A stretch of DNA of 34,785 nucleotides from an uncultured bacterium (GTDB lineage Bacteria > Planctomycetota > Phycisphaerae > Phycisphaerales > SM1A02). Below the pieces are notes generated by a model. That model was not told the DNA's origin, searched no databases, and saw nothing but the letters and a program-made list of their open reading frames with translations. The DNA is taken from NCBI GenBank assembly GCA_903919715.1, contig CAIXJC010000057.1, positions 1 to 34,785 of the forward strand, read 5' to 3'. Position numbers and translations under genes: made by a program. This document shows positions 33,163 to 34,785 of this stretch, piece after piece; position 1 is the first letter of the stretch; every line of letters starts with the position of its first letter.

Positions 33163-34461
33163 ATGCCAGTGCAATTGACGATGCCAAGACTTTCCGACAC
33201 GATGCAAAATGGGACGATTGTCCGTTGGAATGTGAAAGAAGGCGATTCGGTTTCTTCGGGTGATGTCGTCGCCGACGTCGAGACGGATAAGGCCACAATG
33301 GAAATGGCTGTCTATGACGATGGCGTGATCAGCAAGATCATGGTTGAAGCTGGTCGGCAAGTTCCAGTTGGAACTCCAATTGCGGTTATCACGGTCGATG
33401 GCGATGACGCGAGTTCAGCTGTTGCGGTTGCTGCTGCGCCTGTTGCAGTCGCTGCGAAGTCAGTTCCAATCAACAGTGCGCCTGCGAAAACTTCAGTCGC
33501 AGCGCCGAGTGCAAGTGCTTCAGCGCCGAGCCTTCAGTCTGGTGCCGTTCGTCAACGAGTTTCGCCACTTGCACGCAGAATGGCCGAAGAAATGGGCATT
33601 CCAGTCGCATCGCTTGTTGGCAGTGGTCCAGGCGGTCGAGTGGTCAAGCAAGATGTTCTCGCTGCAGCGGAACGTCTCAGGTCTGGTGGCGCACGCTCAG
33701 TGGATCTTGTGCATGTTGCATCTCCGGCGCAGTCATCAACGGCAGTCGTGCCAATCGGCGCAGGCGCAAGCGAGGTCATGCTGAGCGGAATGCGTCAAGC
33801 CATTGCGCGAAGACTTGTCGAAAGCAAATCGACCATTCCTCATTATCAAGTCACGATGCGATTCAATATGGATCCGCTTCTCGAGTTGCGAACGATGTTG
33901 AATGCACAACTCGAACCTCAGAAAATCAAATTGAGCGTGAATGATTTCATCGTTCGAGCATGCGCATTGGCGATGACCGCGCACCCATTCTTCAATGCAT
34001 CGTGGGCGGGTGATCGCATCATCCTGCACGGCGATGTCAATATCGGTATTGCGATTTCACTCCCAGCGGAGCGCGGCGGAGGTTTGGTTGTTGCTGTGTT
34101 GACGCAAGCTCAGCGCAAAGGTTTGCGCGAAATCTCCACGGAAACCCGCGCTCTTGCAGAAAAGGCGCGAACTCGCGGACTCGGTCCAGAAGACATGGCA
34201 GGCGCGACATTCACAATTTCGAATCTTGGAATGTTTGGTGTCGACAACTTCACTGCGATTATTAATCCGCCAAACAGTGCGATTCTTGCTTGCGGTGCGG
34301 CAGTGGAGCAACCCGTTGTGCGCAATCATCAACTGGTTGTTGGTCACGAGATGCAAGCGACGCTCAGCCTCGATCACCGTGTGATCGACGGCGCAATGGC
34401 GTCTGAGTATCTCCAGTCCGTCAAGCACAACATCGAAAATCCAGCGACGCTGTTGGTGTGA
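33163..34461 (+). CDS. pdhC: Dihydrolipoamide acetyltransferase (E2) of the pyruvate dehydrogenase complex
   Basis: The E2 core (432 aa) takes the acetyl group from E1 and passes it to CoA. One lipoyl domain (about 1-80) carries the lipoylated K43 in VETDKATMEM. An Ala/Pro/Ser linker, a peripheral-subunit binding domain (about 133-168, SPLARRMAEEMGIPV ... GRVVKQDV) and the catalytic domain follow. The active His405 and Asp409 are in DHRVIDGAMA. ATG 33163 is chosen because AAGG lies about 8 bases upstream; ATGs at 33154 and 33157 overlap that site. No E3 (lpd) gene follows within the window. Confidence 0.94.
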   Translation: MPVQLTMPRLSDTMQNGTIVRWNVKEGDSVSSGDVVADVETDKATMEMAVYDDGVISKIMVEAGRQVPVGTPIAVITVDGDDASSAVAVAAAPVAVAAKSVPINSAPAKTSVAAPSASASAPSLQSGAVRQRVSPLARRMAEEMGIPVASLVGSGPGGRVVKQDVLAAAERLRSGGARSVDLVHVASPAQSSTAVVPIGAGASEVMLSGMRQAIARRLVESKSTIPHYQVTMRFNMDPLLELRTMLNAQLEPQKIKLSVNDFIVRACALAMTAHPFFNASWAGDRIILHGDVNIGIAISLPAERGGGLVVAVLTQAQRKGLREISTETRALAEKARTRGLGPEDMAGATFTISNLGMFGVDNFTAIINPPNSAILACGAAVEQPVVRNHQLVVGHEMQATLSLDHRVIDGAMASEYLQSVKHNIENPATLLV

Positions 34462-34680
34462 GGATTCGTGGGCAAAGGTTCACTTCAGTTGTTGTGAAGG
34501 CTTGTCATTCCTGAAACTTCTCTGTGTTCCAAGCTCAGCGCCACAAAGAGTCTCCTCTACGCGATTTAAAGGCCATAAAAAGCAATTTCGAATTTTCTAC
34601 TTTTTTTTGATTTTTCGCTTCTTTGGGGTATTTTCAACACAGTTCAGGTTTTTCGGTTTATCCAATTCTGGAGTCAAAAT

Positions 34681-34785
34681 ATGAAGCTTATCAATGTTGT
34701 TAGCGCAATCATTTTCGCAACCGTGTTGATGTTCGCTCCGCTGACGCAGTCTGCGCAGGCGCAATGTCCTGCCGATGTGAATCAC
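34681..34785 (+). CDS. Secreted protein, 5' part only (dockerin-like start)
   Basis: The open frame runs off the right edge after 35 codons. It encodes a signal peptide (MKLINVVSAIIFATVLMF, cleavage probable after AQA) and then QCPADVNH. CPAD(V/L)N(x)DG is how many planctomycete secreted proteins begin their EF-hand-like dockerin repeats, so a similar repeat may follow. ATG 34681 has GGAG 7 bases upstream. The 219 bases before it hold AT-rich DNA with a T-run and a weak TTCAC/GTGAA hairpin near 34488 but no gene. Confidence 0.6.
   Translation, partial: MKLINVVSAIIFATVLMFAPLTQSAQAQCPADVNH

Noticed and set aside
34488..34508. Hairpin TTCAC/GTGAA after pdhC as a terminator
   Set aside because: The stem is only 5 bp and no U-tract follows; it was not listed as a feature.
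1..34785. CRISPR array, prophage, insertion sequence or defence island
   Set aside because: No spaced direct-repeat array, transposase, integrase or phage structural gene was seen; the short repeats are simple tandem units.

Overview
The window looks like a chromosomal segment of a planctomycete, probably of the Phycisphaerae lineage. This is inferred from gene content, not from a marker gene. Pointers are a pair of Tat-exported Gfo/Idh/MocA oxidoreductases beside a SUMF1-fold protein, two zinc-ribbon membrane proteins, several lipoproteins, a two-domain 6-pyruvoyl-tetrahydropterin synthase, and, at the right edge, the start of a secreted protein whose mature end begins QCPADVNH, as in planctomycetal dockerin-like proteins. 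Base composition and codon use look even throughout. I see no insertion sequence, prophage, CRISPR array, tRNA or rRNA.

Layout. 1-1085 (minus): thiS-thiG, thiamine thiazole synthesis. 1122-3304: a lipoprotein (plus) converging on an NhaD-like antiporter (minus). 3472-7287 (plus): a small TM2-like protein, a SUMF1-fold protein and two tandem Gfo/Idh/MocA proteins. 7178-11368 (minus): a run of PIN-TRAM membrane protein, pseudo-receiver/GAF/HD-GYP protein and ApbE. 11409-16468 (plus): SRP RNA, dnaX, recR, rpoN and a zinc-ribbon membrane protein, the information-processing core of the window. 16418-21816: MATE transporter, HEAT lipoprotein, cupin and DUF885 peptidase-like protein on minus, with an MBL-fold hydrolase on plus. 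21914-23420: tandem-ACT protein (plus), CDGSH protein and PTPS/QueD-like protein (minus). 23450-27333 (plus): promoter plus hairpin-terminator leader, YdjY-like lipoprotein, ABC ATPase, ruvC and trpE. 27352-28326 (minus): a second zinc-ribbon membrane protein. 28454-34461 (plus): an S41 C-terminal processing peptidase, then the pdhA-pdhB-pdhC operon (E1 alpha, E1 beta, E2). 34681-end: 5' end of a secreted protein.

The segment is compact. Same-strand genes often overlap by 1-20 bases or are separated by fewer than 25, and four convergent pairs overlap at their 3' ends (110, 51, 48 and 8 bp).

Most genes are familiar housekeeping or accessory genes, and I do not see an unknown multi-gene defence or mobile system. 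The observations most worth checking are: a ten-A run in dnaX at the tau/gamma boundary with stop codons immediately in both other frames; loss of all four zinc-ligand cysteines in DnaX; a short plus-strand transcription unit (good promoter, two mutually exclusive hairpins, U-tract) at 23450-23540; a receiver domain with a dismantled acidic pocket on the HD-GYP protein; and a PTPS protein whose first domain has lost its zinc histidines.
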